From NCBI RefSeq assembly GCF_024323335.1, contig NC_066581.1, forward strand, positions 438,936,281-439,000,280: 64,000 bases of DNA. The letters run 5' to 3'. Within the stretch, counting starts at the first letter, position 1; every line of letters starts with the position of its first letter. Under the pieces are notes generated by a model, which saw only the letters and a list, made by a program, of their open reading frames with translations, was not told where the DNA came from and did not search any database. Shown piece after piece: positions 1 to 12,560 of this stretch. This DNA comes from Lathyrus oleraceus. Lineage: Eukaryota > Streptophyta > Magnoliopsida > Fabales > Fabaceae. The position numbers were made by a program, and so were the translations under genes.

Positions 1-1056
1 TAGGAAAACCATTTATGAATGATTTATATGATGCATGTTAGAATGCAAATGGGTAATTGGATATGCCCCGGTTAAGACATTTCGCTTTGAGGTACGATGC
101 CAACAGTGTGGACTTTTGTCATTGGGGTGATTAATGTAGATCAAATTTTAATGCCCCTTCTAGGTGGTTTTAGGAATATATTTGGGTTGTTCTGAGTTAT
201 TGAAGGGTTCAGACTTCTCAACACGTGATACTCCATCCATGATTTACCAATGTTTCTGTTGGAAACGAATGGGTCCTTGCCCCGGTCTGGCTAAACCATG
301 AGTACATTTATGAGAGGTATGAATTAGTAGTTGAAAGGGACATAACCATTTGCGATCAATCCTACACCTTTATGAAAAACAAGAATGAATCTTGGAGACT
401 AAAGGATTCGTCCACTTTACTGTTTCAAAAGCAATTTTACCACTCTAATCAAACATGTGTTTTATTTTCTCCAATAATTTTTAAAAGTGATGTTTATCAA
501 AAATAAAAAGGTGCTTTGCAAACAAACAGATAAAACAAAATAAAAAAATGATTTTGGGCACACTTTTGTTGCGAAAAATTCTCTTTTATTGATTTGACCC
601 TTAAATGGGTGATTGTACATAAAGACGCAATTCCTTAATGAGGTAATTGTTGCGCATAGAAACAAAATGGCAATGAAAATTGAGTCCTTATTGAGTTTCC
701 ACACTGCTATGATCCTTATGTCTTTGATAATCCAAGCACTTTGCTTTCGAAAAGTGAGGTAAGTTGATTCTTTGTCTTCGAGGGTATGTCAGATGTCTGT
801 AAGTACAACTCTTTGCCTTGGAATTAATCCCTAACTTTTTCCTGGACCGCCCTTTCGGGTTTTCGATCCACCGGGATACCCATTTTTGCCTGAGTCGCCC
901 TTTCGGATTTTCAACTCAGCGGGTCAAATTCTTTTATTTTTATCCCTAATTTTTGCCTGGATCGCCCTTTCGGGTTTTCGATCCACCAGGATAGCTATTT
1001 TTGCTTAAATCTCCCTTTCAGGTTTTCGATTTAGCGACTTTTGTTATTCCACTTTT
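1..1056 (-). other. 3' untranslated region of element A (partial)
   Basis: This stretch lies directly downstream (minus strand) of the integrase stop codon and contains no credible coding frame; the 80-aa ORF at 462-704 has no recognisable domain. The integrase-proximal part carries short GC-rich repeats (separate entry). No polypurine tract or LTR start was found before the window edge, consistent with the long 3' UTRs of the other elements here (2.8 kb or more in X, 4.7 kb in C). Confidence 0.7.
838..1040 (-). repeat. Short tandem repeats after integrase (CCCTTTCGGGTTTTCGAT units)
   Basis: Four imperfect units of about 55-60 bp each contain the core CCCTTTCGGGTTTTCGAT (near 850, 900, 965 and 1,014). 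The same core, in the matching position just after the integrase stop, is visible in element X (about 28,575-28,660 and 50,338-50,420) and element C (40,760-40,840), so it is a conserved 3' UTR feature of these elements. Confidence 0.8.
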
Positions 1057-2328
1057 TTAGGCGAAGTATTTTTTAACAACATCAGCGTTGGTAGGAAGCG
1101 GCAACTCATCACCATCCATAGTAGCTAGAATCAGAGCGCCTCCGAAAAAGGCTCTAACCACCACAAATGGACCTTCATAATTTGGCGTCCATTTCCCTCT
1201 GAAGTCTTTGTGAATAGGCAAGATTTTCTTCAGCACTAAATCTCCCTCTTGAAACACCCTGGGACGAACTTTCTTGTCGAATGCCTTTTTAAGACGCCTC
1301 TGATAGAGTTGATCATGACCTAACACTTTCAAGTGTTTCTCCTCAATAAGGTTGAGCTCGTCGTACCTTGATTGAACCCATTCTGCCTCGTCTAACTTAG
1401 CCTCCATCAATACTCTCATCGAGGGGATCTCCACCTCTATAGGGAGAACTGCTTCCATACCATAAACCAAGGAATAAGGGGTTGCCCCTGTTGAATTTCG
1501 TACCGACGTGCGATAACCATGTAATGCAAAAGGTAACATCTCGTGCCAATCCTTATACGTGACAACCATCTTTTGGATTATTTTCTTGATATTTTTATTT
1601 GCAGCTTCAACAGCCCCATTCATCTTGGGTCGATAGGGTGATGAGTTGTGATGCTCAATTTTGAACGTTGCGCATAAAGTATCCATGGTTTTGTTGTGGA
1701 GATTGGACCCATTATCAGTGATTATTTTGTTGGGAATCCCATATCGACATATGATGTTAGTTTTTAAGAAACGAGCGACTACGTGCTTCGTGACGTTTGC
1801 ATAAGACGCGACTTCCACCCATTTGGTAAAGTAATCTATGGCCACCAAGATAAATCTGTGTCCATTTGATGCTTTGGGTTCTATCATTCCAATCATGTCG
1901 ATGCCCCACATAGAGAAAGGCCAAGGTGATGATATGACATTTAGCAGAGTAGGTGGTACATGTATTTTGTCAGCATAGATTTGGCATTTGTGGCACGCTC
2001 TGGTGTAATGATAACAGTCAGCTTCCATCGTCAACCAGTAGTAACCTGCCCTTAGGATTTTCTTTGCCATGGAATTCCCATTGGCGTGCGTACCGAAAGA
2101 CCCTTCGTGTGTGTCCCTCATAAGCTGATTAGCCTCGTGTTTGTCCACACACCTCAACAAGACCATGTCGTAGTTTTGTTTGTACATTACCTCTCCATTC
2201 AAAAGGAACTTTGACGCCAACCTCCGGAGGGTCCTTTTGTCAAGGCTGGAAGCCTCTGCCGGATAATCCCGCTTCTCCAGATACTGTTTGATATCAAAGA
2301 ACCAAGGTTTACCATCTGGTTCTTCCAC
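1057..2328 (-). pseudogene. Integrase of element A (DDE, 423 aa open segment)
   Basis: Integrase catalyses insertion of retrotransposon cDNA into nuclear DNA. In this 423-residue open segment the zinc-binding HHCC module is complete (H74, H81, C112, C115). The DDE triad is complete (D144 in WGID, D205 in ITDNGSN, E241 in NGAVEAANKN), with the typical 35 residues between the second Asp and the Glu. A C-terminal GPF/Y-like motif (NYEGPF) is present and no chromodomain is seen. The stop codon is at 1057. Upstream, a TAG at 2380-2382 separates it from the RNase H segment in the same polyprotein, so the apparent ATG start is not the native start. On its own the segment looks undamaged. Confidence 0.9.
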
Positions 2329-2379
2329 TGTCGTCAGGCCATGAGCAGGTTCGTCAAAACGCCTAATCTCAATATGAGG

Positions 2380-2874
2380 CTAATGGTTGGGCCATATTAA
2401 TTTGTACATGGAAGCCAAAGTTGCTAAGGCATCTTCCATCTGATTCTCTTCTCGAGGAAGATGAGAGAAAGTGATTTTGTCGAACTTTGGGAGTAGCTTC
2501 AGCACATAATCCCGGTATGGAATTAGGTTAGTATATCTTGTTTCCCAATCGCCTCTGATCTGATGTACGACTAGAACGGAGTCCCCGAACACTTCTAGTA
2601 TCTTGATCTTCAACTCAATAGCCTCTTCCAACCCTAGTACGCAAGCTTCATACTCGGCCATATTGTTTGTACAAGTAAAGCAGAGCTTTACGGTGAACGG
2701 TAGGTGGAAATTCTTGGGAGACATCAGCACTGCCCCAATTCCATGGCCTATTGCATTTGAGGCACCATCAAACATGAGAGTCCAGCCTGCATTTAACTCT
2801 GGGCTTTCCTCTAGTTCAGAGTCTTTAACATCTTTAACAACCATGATATTCTCATATGGGAAGTCAAATTTCAA
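2380..2874 (-). pseudogene. Archaeal-type RNase H (aRH) of element A
   Basis: A second RNase H domain between the classical RNase H and the integrase is diagnostic of the Tat/Ogre lineage. The 164-aa segment shows the four acidic catalytic positions: D36 (MFDGAS), E74 (NMAEYEA), D98 (VFGDSV) and D148 (QMEDALATLA). It is bounded by a TAG at 2380-2382 and by a TAA near 2950-2955 just after SEYDI. Both are most simply explained as former glutamine codons changed by C to T. The domain core itself is unbroken. Confidence 0.88.
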
Positions 2875-2952
2875 AGATTGGTAATCCTCCAGTGGTTGGT
2901 GAGCAAGATGGTCTGCTAGTATGCTTCCTTTGATCGCTTTTTGCGCAACATA

Positions 2953-4437
2953 TTAGATATCATATTCTGACAACAGCATCTGCCACCGGGAAATTCTACC
3001 AGTGAGAGCTGGCTTTTCAAATATGTACTTGATGGGATCCATTTTAGATACCAACCAAGTGGTGTGAGTTAGCATGAATTGCCTGAGACGCTTAGCAGCC
3101 CATGTGAGTGAACAACAAGTCTTCTCGAGTAATGAATATCTGGTCTCACAATCATTAAATTTCTTGCTCAGATAATAGATGGCATGCTCTTTTCTACCAG
3201 TCTCATCTTGTTGTCCCAATACACAACCCATGGACTCATCGAGCACGGTTAGGTACATGATGAGAGGTCTCCCTTCGGCAGGGGGCATTAGAATTGGTGG
3301 CTCTTGCAAGTATTCTTTGATTTTATCGAAGGCTACTTGACAGTCATCATTCCACTTTATGCCTTGATTCTTCCTTAAAAGCTTGAATATTGGTTTACAT
3401 GTTGCAGTAAGGTGTGAGATAAACCTGGCGATGTAATTTAATCTCCCCAAGAAACCACGAACCTCCTTCTCAGTCTTTGGTGTAGGCATGTTCTGAATGG
3501 CTCGAACCTTGTCAGGATCTACTTCAATTCCCTTTTGGCTTACAATAAAGCCTAAAAGCTTCCCATATCGAACCCCAAATGTGCATTTATTAGGATTAAG
3601 TCTCAACCTAAACTTCCTCAAACGAGCGAATAATTTCCCCAGGTTGGTGATGTGCTCTTCTTCTGTCTGGGATTTGGCAATCATGTCATCGACATACACC
3701 TCAATCTCTTCATGAATCATGTCGTGAAAGAGAATCAACATGGGACATTGATATATTGCCCCAGCGTTTTTTAATCCAAACGACATTACTTTGTAACAAA
3801 AGGTGCCCCAAGGAGTAATGAATGTGGTCTTCTCCATGTCTTCGGGATCCATTTTAATTTGGTTGTATCCTGAGAAACCATCCATAAAGGAAAACACGGA
3901 GAACTGAGTTGTGTTATCCACCAATACATCAATGTGAGGTAATGGGAAATTTTCTTTGGGACTAGCTCTGTTTAAGTCTCGGTAGTCTACGCACATGCGG
4001 ACTTTTCCATCTTTCTTCGACACCGGTACAATGTTGGCAACCCATTATGGGTATTTAGCGACTTCCAGGAAACCAGCGTCAAACTGCTTTCTCACCTCTT
4101 CTCTGATCTTGAGAGCCATATCTGGTCGAGTTCTTCTTAGCTTTTGTTTGACAACAGGGCATTCTTCTTTAAGGGGAAGCTTGTGAGTCACAATATCAGT
4201 ATCTAATCCAGGCATGTCTTGGTATGACCAAGCAAACACGTCATCATACTCGTGGAGGAGCTCTATCAGTCTTGTCTTCACTGTATCTTGAAGCACGGCG
4301 CCTACCCTTACTTCTCTCTTATCTTCTTCTGTTCCTAGATTGATAACTTCAACGTCTTCTTGGTGCGGTTGAATGACCTTTTCTTCTTGTCTGAGTAATC
4401 TGGCCAACTTTTCAGAGAGTTCGCAATCTTCCCCCAC
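2953..4437 (-). pseudogene. Reverse transcriptase and RNase H of element A
   Basis: Two segments in one frame (4437-4045 and 4044-2953) are split by a TAA at 4045-4047 where relatives have Gln before WVANIVPV. The N-terminal part carries the conserved AWSYQDMPGLD motif. The polymerase core has the first catalytic Asp (SFMDGFSGYNQI, residue 48 of the longer segment) and YVDD at residues 110-113. The following gypsy-type RNase H runs to SEYDI. At its first catalytic position it reads YLTVLDES rather than the usual TDAS, which matches the known degeneration of this domain in Tat elements. Several substitutions near the primer grip (AIYQCPMLIL) are unlike X and C. Confidence 0.9.
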
Positions 4438-4735
4438 TTCATCTTCAGCTTAGTAGATTGGACAATCAAAGTCATATTGGACCATAGTAGTGTCGTTATC
4501 AACTGTCTTGGTGATGTTTCTACATGTTATGATTTATGCAGTTTATTTAGAAAGTGCATGCATAAAAATTTATTGCCATTTTTGTAAATAGATTAAAACG
4601 AAAGAAAAGGAACAAAATTTTGAATGCAAAACGTCCTTTCATTAATGATAAAAACTCTTGAAAAAGATAAGGGAGGCCCTACAACATGCCACTGTGCCTT
4701 GGGCCGAGCACAGGGTTTTGTCTAAAATGATAAAA

Positions 4736-7700
4736 TTACTTTTGAAATATTTGGGGAACTTCCACAGCCTTCCAGTTTGTCAGTTCTTCATTAGGTGCGG
4801 CTTGACGCATCCAGCTAGACATTCCCTCTTTGCGATCTTCTTCGCTGACCATTGCCACTTGCTTTCCAAAGATGTAGCCAGCGCTGGTGAACGTTTTCTC
4901 TACAAGAGGAATCTTATCTTGTCAAATTTGTTACCAACTTTGTATGATGATGGGTCATACCCCAAGCCAAACTTGTCTCGTTTCTCTTTCACTTCCACCA
5001 CTTTGCCCCAGTCTTGTGCATCTTCACTTTCCATAACAACTTTAGCTCCTTGCCACGAGGCCATGGATGGTCCTGATTTCGGGACCTCCAAGGTCTGTTG
5101 GATGGCCATCATGTTTACCACTTCCAGGGATTGGAATGGTGTCTCAGTGATTTCACCATCTACCTCGATTCATCGGAAAGATGTCAAGTTACTGACCAAG
5201 ATATCTTCTTCTCCTCCAACCACAATCATCTTGACATTTGTAATGAATTTCAGCTTTTGATGCAGAGTAGAGGTGACATCACCTGTGGAGTGAATCCATG
5301 GTCTCCCAAGTAGGCAACTGTAACCAGGATGTATGTCTATGACCTAGAATGTCATATTGAAAATAGTTGGACCTATCTTGGTTGGTAAGTCAACTTCTCC
5401 TATCACTGCTCGCCTTGAGCCATCAAATGCTTTTACGATTAGGGTACTAGGTTTCATACTTATCCCTTCCACTGGAAGCTTTATCAAAGTTGTCTTCGGA
5501 ATGACGTTTAGTGAGGAACATGTGTCTACTAACACTCTTGACAGTATAGTATCTATGCATTTCAAGGAGATATGGAGGGCCTTGATATGGTTCTTTCCCT
5601 TGTTTGGTAGTTCATCATCATTAAAACCCAAGAAATTCCTAGTGGTCACACAAGCTATCACATCATCAAATTGTTCTATTGTTATATCCTTCGTGATATG
5701 AGCGGCGCTTAATACCTTCAACAGCGAATTCCTATGTGCTTCTGAGTTGAGCAGCAGAGATAACATGGAAATTTTGGAAGGTGTTCGGTTTAGCTGATCC
5801 ACCACCTTATAATCGATCTTCTTGATTATTCTCAAAAACTCCTCAGCCTCCTCACGAGTGATAGCAGCTTTAGGAGACAGGTGCATGTCTTGCATCCCTT
5901 GATTAGGGATAGGGATCTGGATAGCAGCCTCCTTCCCTTTAGCTCTTTCAGAAGTATCAGTAGTTCTTGGTGCGAATACTCGGTCACTACGCGTCATTCC
6001 TGCTGGCCCCATAATTGAAGTGACATTTGGTTCGTTGATCATTAAAGGTTTATCTTCCCGCCCCTGCTTAAAAGCTCTGGGCTGATATATCCATGGGACT
6101 GCCTTCTCATCTTTATATTCGAATGGTGCTGGGAAGTCTATCACCAACGGGCTTATAGGTATTTCTACTTTAACCTCATCATAGGGGATATCTACCACAA
6201 CTATCTCTTCCTGACGCTTGCTCTTGACACGACAATTTATCTGTAACTCACCTCGATCCAACATTTGTTGTATAAAACTCCTCAACTCTTCATTATTCTC
6301 CTCCTCAATCAACTCTTCCGGGATCATACCACTTTTCAGCAATTGTGCTCCTATCATGGTGATAGGGGTTTGAATCTCTTCAACCTTACGGATCAATTTG
6401 CCTTGATCACTCTCTTCAATGGCACTGACGGAAGCATCCTTATGCGTTGGCATAGGGTTGGTGTTCACGTTCGGGCTTCTTGGAGTGAATGAAATGGCTT
6501 TCACTTCCATTAAGTCTTGTACCCGATTCTGAAATGCAAAGCAATTCTCCAAGGTATGACCAGGTGCTCCCATGTGAAACTCACAATGGGCGTTAGCGTC
6601 GTATCCGGGGTGATATGGAAAAACAACTGGTTTTAACTCCCTCAATGTTAGAAGGCCCTCCTTCTGCAGATATGGGAATATCTGACTATACGGTACTAGT
6701 AGGGGATCAAGTTGCCTTCTTGGAGGTCTTGGCTTGAATTGTCTTGGTGGTGCGGTATTTTGCTGATGATGATGTTGTTGATGTTGTGGTTGATACATTT
6801 GTTGCTGCATTGGTTGTTGATAGGGTATGGGTACCACGGCGGCGACTTGGCCATATGAAGCTTGTTGCTTCCCTTTATAGTTTCTGGATATGGCGTTTGT
6901 TTCGCCTTCTCTTTTCTTCGGGAAGCCTCCAGAATATTTCTTTGGTGCGCTAGGTGTTGTCACTGCTCCTGGAATCTTTCCATCCCTCAACCCCTTCTCT
7001 ATGCGGTCTCCAATTGTAACTAGACGTGCGAAGTCAGATGCTGCACTGCTCACTAATCGATCAAAGAATGGGTCCTTCAAGGTGTCCACAAATATACCGG
7101 TCATTTCCTTCTCAGACAATGGTGGCTCTACATGAGCAACCAACTCTCTCCACCGCTGGGTGTATTCTTCGAATGACTCACTCTCCTTCATAGCCATCCC
7201 TTGCAACTGCATTCGGTCGGGTGCCATATCTAAGTTGTATTTGTACTGACGGAGAAATGCGTCATCCAAATCCTCCCAACTTTGAATTCGTCCCTATTCT
7301 AAGCTCATGTACCATCTCAAAGATGCTCCACTCAGACTGTCTTGGAAACAGTGTACAAGTAGTTTGTCATTTTCGGTATGAGCAACCATTTTCCTGAAGT
7401 ACATTACCAGGTGGCTTCTTGGACAAGTCTGTCCTTTGTATTTCTCGAAATCAGGAGTTTTAAACTTAGCCGGGATGACTAAATTCGATACCAAACGCAT
7501 GTTCATGGCAGAAGCACCAAAGATATTATTTCCTTCTATGGCTTTGATCTTCTTTTCCAGGGCACAGAGCCTATCTGCAGCAGGATCTGGAAGTATCTTA
7601 GGTTTTGGTTGATCAGGCATATAGAATGCATCATACTGGTCATCTCCAATTTCGGATCCATGATGGGTAGACGTATCAGAAGGTTCTGCACGGTCTCCAT

Positions 7701-7938
7701 CTCCTTTTCTTCCTACCGGTATCTGAACCAATCTCTTCTTGGTGGGGACGTAAATTTCGTCTTGGGGATTCATACATGTCGTGCCATCATTCCTTTTTGC
7801 CCTAGCTTCCTCCTCCTCGCTCCTTTCTCTCTGGGCGATTGCAAACATTGTCTCCAACAGCTGATCCATCTTCTCCTGGATCGTATTGATGTTTGTCCTC
7901 ATGGTAACCTGGTTGGCCTCAACTTGCTCTAATGTCAT
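4736..7938 (-). pseudogene. gag-protease of element A
   Basis: Gag forms the particle and the aspartic protease matures it. The frame opens at ATG 7938, with conserved in-frame coding reaching further up to about 7,985. It has a retrotransposon-gag core (SHLVMYFRKM, FQDSLSGASLRWYMSL), a Gln/His-rich linker near 6,750-6,830, and a zinc-knuckle-like CX2H...H...C motif (CEFHMGAPGHTLENC). The protease site reads LVDTCSS, so the Gly of DTG is replaced by Cys. Breaks: TAG at 7294-7296, TAG at 5344-5346, and a frameshift at about 4,911-4,920 caused by a tandem duplication of AAGAT. After the shift the frame continues to a TAA at 4736-4738. It is certainly inactive. Confidence 0.88.
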
Positions 7939-8257
7939 CTTGTATTTGCTTCGCGTCTCATATCGGTGTTGATTAGTCAGTGTGGCTGGATAAAGGGTAA
8001 AAAGGTTGGGTAAGTTTTTTTGATTTTTATGAAGCGTGATGCATAATGAAGATGCGAATGTTATGCATATTTTATTTCCAGGGAGTCATTCGAGTTTCAT
8101 TAGTTGTTAGTAATTCGAAGAAACAAAAAAAACTTAGAATATCAATAATGGAGTAATTTTTAAACGTCATTCATTCCAATACATAACATAGAGGTCCAAA
8201 AAGGTCATAGTTTAAAAGTAAATTTATTAAAGGAACAAAATACACGACATAGGAAAA
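7939..8257 (-). other. Spacer between ORF1 and gag of element A
   Basis: This is about 320 bp without a domain-bearing frame. On the minus strand it ends in a pyrimidine-rich stretch and TTTATCCAG, after which in-frame coding homologous to X and C resumes at 7985 (LTNQHRYETRSK, before the first ATG). It is probably an intron or leader between ORF1 and gag; see the findings. Confidence 0.55.
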
Positions 8258-10258
8258 TTAAACAGCCGGCTTTCTGGCCTGAAGCTCTTCTAGTTCTTCA
8301 TTGAATCTCTTTAGCAACCCTTTACAGAGCAGAATGAAACTGATTATGGCTGGAGGAGTGATATCTTCTTTCAACTCTTCGACTGCGTCTCTCAACCTCC
8401 ATGGTAGTTCTTTAGCCGCCCAATTATAGAATCCTACTAGCCCATCGAGTTTTGCACGAAACTTATCCCTATCTCCTTGTAAGAAGACTATGGTCTTCTT
8501 AAAGGATTCATAATCTTCAATCACATAGTCTCGCTCTTTCAACCATATGGAGCTGTCTTGGCGTAATGACTCTAGTTGGTTCTTCCAATAGCTGACAGAT
8601 TCCCTTGCATCTCTTACTTCTCGACACTTCTCTTCCCATATCATGGGTGACACCCTAGAAGCTTCAGTTGCTATATTCTTGAGTCGGCGCTCCTGATCTA
8701 CTTCAGCTTTTGCATGACGAATAGAATTGGTGAGTTCTTTTATCTGAGCCCCAAGTGTATCCCTTATCGTCTTGTTTTCCTTTGTGGCTAGATGCCACCA
8801 AGCCCGTTGTCTTGACATTCTTTCTGAGCTTGTCGTAGTTGACCCTTAAGAGTATCCAAATAATGATCAGCTTGTTCTAATCCCACTTTGATCTTCTTTC
8901 TCTTATGCTCCTCCTTGTTGAACTTTTCCACGTGGGCTTGAAGTTGTGCCTCTTTTCTCTCGAGCTCCCACTTCATATTGTTTTTTCTCATTGATGGTTT
9001 GTTGGAGTTTTATCTGCAGCTCTTCATTCTCTTTTTCTAGCTTTGCCATGGTGGTCTTAAGTTCCTCCATTTCTTCAATAGGGACATGGGTGAGCTTAGG
9101 TTCAGGAAGAGGTATAGGTGTCCGAATGACAAATGGCATTTTAATCATCTGCACCCTTTCCTTTACCGACTAAAAATATGGTTCTTTTGTAATCTCATTT
9201 GCTCTCCCTAACTTAGCTTTCCCTTTTCGATTGACATTCTTCCAAGCTTCTTTGATTCGCTGGAATAAGCTAGGATTCTCAACCCCAAAGTCAAGTAACA
9301 AGAAAGCTTCCAAAGAATTTTCCTCTGGAGGGCCTTCAATTGGGTAGCCAAGTTGTCTGAGTGATAGAACTGGATTAGCATTTACACATCCTTGAGTTCC
9401 AATAAGCGGTAGATTTGGGAAATCTCCACAACTGAATATGATATCCATGTTGATGTATTCTTTGGAATACCAAGAGAGATCTTCAGATCAGAGTGATCCC
9501 AATCTTTGAGGCCAACTAATATCTGTCTGTTCAACCCAAGCACCTGTCTTCAGAAGATGTTCTAGAAACCACTGATACAATAAAGGAGCACAACAAGAAA
9601 TCAATCCCTTCTTCTTAGTATACCTATGACTTATGTAATAATAGACATCAGCTAACAAAGTGGGTACTGGGTTCCTAGTAAGGAAAACACAAATGGCAGT
9701 CATGTCTATGAAACCATCCATATTCGGGAACAGGACGATGCCATAGATGGCCAATGCAATAGCAGAGTAACAAGCATCCCAACTTTTTGCCTTCAATAGG
9801 GTATGAGCTCTTTCCAAAAGAAAACTTAGTGAAAATCCTTTGGTATTCCCTTTGGTCTCTAAGTTAGCTTCTTCTTCCTTTTCATTCATGTGAAGCGCGC
9901 TAGCAATGACCTCAGGGGGAAAAGATTCATCTATCCCCTCAAATAATGACTTGTTCTTCACAGGAATCCTAACAAGACGCTCGAATTCTTCCAACGTTGG
10001 TGCTAGCTGGAAGTCTTGGAATGTGAAGCATCTTAAAGGTAAGTCATAAAATTGGGCTAAAGTGATTAAGGATGTATGGTTCACTTGTTGATTGAGGATG
10101 CTGAGCAAATTGCCATAATTCTTTCCAAAGTTGATTCTATATACAGGGTGCATCTGAGAGACCAAGTTACGTAAGTTCTTTAGATCGGGATCCTTGAACT
10201 TGAATGAGTAAATGTTTCTTTTGCTTGATTCCATGTTTCTTGAATTCCTGCAACTCAT
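8258..10258 (-). pseudogene. ORF1 of element A (Ogre-specific protein, unknown function)
   Basis: This is the extra ORF upstream of gag that characterises Ogre elements; its function is unknown. The globular N-terminal half (10258-9170) begins MSCRNSRNMESS and includes Trp- and aromatic-rich segments such as KSWDACYSAIALAIYG. The C-terminal half is strongly heptad-rich (EEMEELKTTMAKLEKENEEL and onward to about 8,260), so a long coiled coil is likely. Breaks: TGA at 9488-9490, TAG at 9170-9172, a +1 frameshift in an A run near 8,990, and a compensating shift near 8,815. The final open segment (8818-8258, 186 aa) ends in ARKPAV. It may match the family annotated as DUF7745 in plants, but I cannot confirm that without a search. 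Confidence 0.75.
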
Positions 10259-11061
10259 AATACTTAGATTCCTTGGAAATAAAATAGTATGAATGTCATG
10301 CTATGAATGATATTATGCATGTCACATGTAGGTTGATATACATGTCATGAGAGTGGGTATTCTTAGTTACTAAACAATCTTTTGGGAGAATGCTAAAGGT
10401 AAGAGGTTCCCAAAGTCATCAATCAATATTTAAGAAAGTTATTGTCATGATGAAAACTCATATGCTAATAACATCCCTAAACAGAGTCTCGTTTGGGTGA
10501 GGCATTCGTATGGTCCCGAAGAGGAAGAATCCTAGTGGGCCCATACTACACAACTCTCGAGTCCAAGGTTCTAATAAGGTTCTCAGAGTCATAGGTCGAG
10601 GTTAGGAATACCACTGTAAGGTAGTAATACGCCCAAGGGATCTCATCTGATTGGGGCTTTCGTATTAACCCAATAAGTCTGGGACTTTTCAGGTAGATAC
10701 TACATAACCACTGAATATAATGGGTTAAAAGGTCCCTAGAGTCATTGATCCAACTTGAGAATACTATTGTCGTGACGAAGACTCGTTGGGCAATAATATC
10801 TCAAGAGAATCTCCTCTAGGCGGGGTCTTCGTTTCTTCCCAACAAGGAAGACTCCTTGTGGGCACCAACTACGCAACCACCAACTTAATCTTATGGTTTT
10901 TCTCAAACTCGGGTGGAGAGCCTATCTCACAAAGTATCACCAACCAGAGAACCCCAAATAAGACATTGTCAATAAATCATAATATAATAATTATGACAGA
11001 ATAATAATAGTAGAATAAAAAATACAGATAAACAAACAAGATTAACACACAATACAGGAAC
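10259..11061 (-). repeat. Leader of element A with about 160-bp imperfect repeats
   Basis: No coding frame is credible here. Between about 10,430 and 10,960 there are roughly three imperfect units of 150-175 bp sharing phrases like AATACTATTGTCGTGACGAA, GGGGTCTTCGT and GGTTCTCAGAGTC. The region lies between the ORF1 start and the LTR end and is the 5' untranslated leader of the element. No convincing primer-binding site was identified directly next to the assumed LTR end. Confidence 0.55.
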
Positions 11062-11761
11062 TGAACTAAATTAGGCTTCACTCTCGAAAAATACGATTCC
11101 TCGCGATGGTCGCGGAAAGAATTACGTTCGAACAGAGTCGCCACCGAACTTTATTTATCCCAATGAAGGAATAGGAAAATATCAATAAAACCTTTAGGGA
11201 ATGGAATAATGGTCGTCGCAACCATATTCGGGTTCGGGAGTGGATTACGTAAGGGGAAGGTATTAGCACCCCTTACGTCCGTTGTACTTAACGGGAACCT
11301 TTTAGTTATAATTTGCGTTTTGAGTGTTCATTTATGTTTGTTTGTTATCTTTGAGTTATAAAATGTTTGAAATTGAAATGGGGGAGAACCTCAGAAAGGA
11401 GAAAGGGGAGGTTGTTTATTAGTGTGCTCGCGAAGATACAGTAATCTCCTGCCTACGTATCCTTAAATAAGGCAGTCAGAGCATTCGTAGTTCGGGGAAC
11501 TACGGTTGGTTGGTGTTTTTTAATGAAGAACTGTTTAGATTGTATCCTAAAGGCTAAACGTTGGCTTGTCTACTCTCGGCGGAGGCTTAAGCACTAGTTT
11601 GTTGTGCGCGTTAGAAGAGATTAAATAGTGTTCTTTCTGAAAAGAGTTTTGATCACGCGAGGGTGACAAGTTGAATTAATATATTGGGTGTTTTGTTTGA
11701 TCGGTTTTGATCACACGAGGGCGAGAAAAGGATATGATTGATATGTTAAGATATTTTTGTT

Positions 11762-12560
11762 TGGATGACGATTACTCGGATAGTCGAGTAAGACAACTCG
11801 TATTCTAATAGTCGAGGAGAGGAATCGAAGGCTCTAGACCATCTCCCTTTTCATCATTAAATGTAAAAGGAGTTTGATAATAGTTAAGGTACTTTAAATG
11901 GATGATGATTACTCGGATAATCGAGTAAGACAACTCGTATCCTAATTATCGGGAAAGGGAATAGAAAACTCTAGACCACTTTCTGTTTCATCTGAGTAAT
12001 TATGAAAAGAAGGTTGTATATGGATGACGTATTTTAGAATGAACGACAAGTACTTGAATGATTGAGTAAAACAAGTCATATCCAAGCATTTGAGAAGAGG
12101 AGTTGAAAGCTCAAAACCATTTCCTTTTTCGTACAGTTTGTTATGAAAATGATTTGATTAAGTTGTAAGTTGGTGGAAAAATGATAATTGTTCGACTGAC
12201 CGAGTAAGAAAACTCGTATTCAAACAATTGAGGAGAGAAGTCGAAAACTCAAAATCATCTCCCTTTTCATTTCTTTATTATGACAATGTTTTGATTTAAT
12301 CGGGGTTTGGAAGTTTGTGGAGGAACGGCAATTATTTGACTAACCAAGTAAGAGAACTTGTATTCAAATAGTCGAGGAGAAAAATTGAAGACTCAAAGTC
12401 ATCTCCCTTTTCGTTTCTTATTATAAGATGATTCGATTTGTTTGTGCTTAGGTGGATGAAAGTGACGACTATTTGACTAACCGAGTAAAAGAACTCGTAT
12501 TCAAATAATCGAGGAGAGGAGTTGAAAACTCAAAACCATCTCCTTTTTCTTTTCTAAATG
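11762..12560. repeat. Six tandem repeats of about 140 bp in the LTR of element A
   Basis: Units begin near 11,768, 11,908, 12,044, 12,185, 12,330 and 12,470. Each carries a GATTACTCGGATAGTCGAG-like segment, then ACTCGTATTC, GTCGAGGAGAGG and a CATCTCCCTTTTC segment. Units have diverged by many substitutions. The CGAGTAAGA...ACTCG pairing makes part of each unit a weak inverted repeat. Confidence 0.85.
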
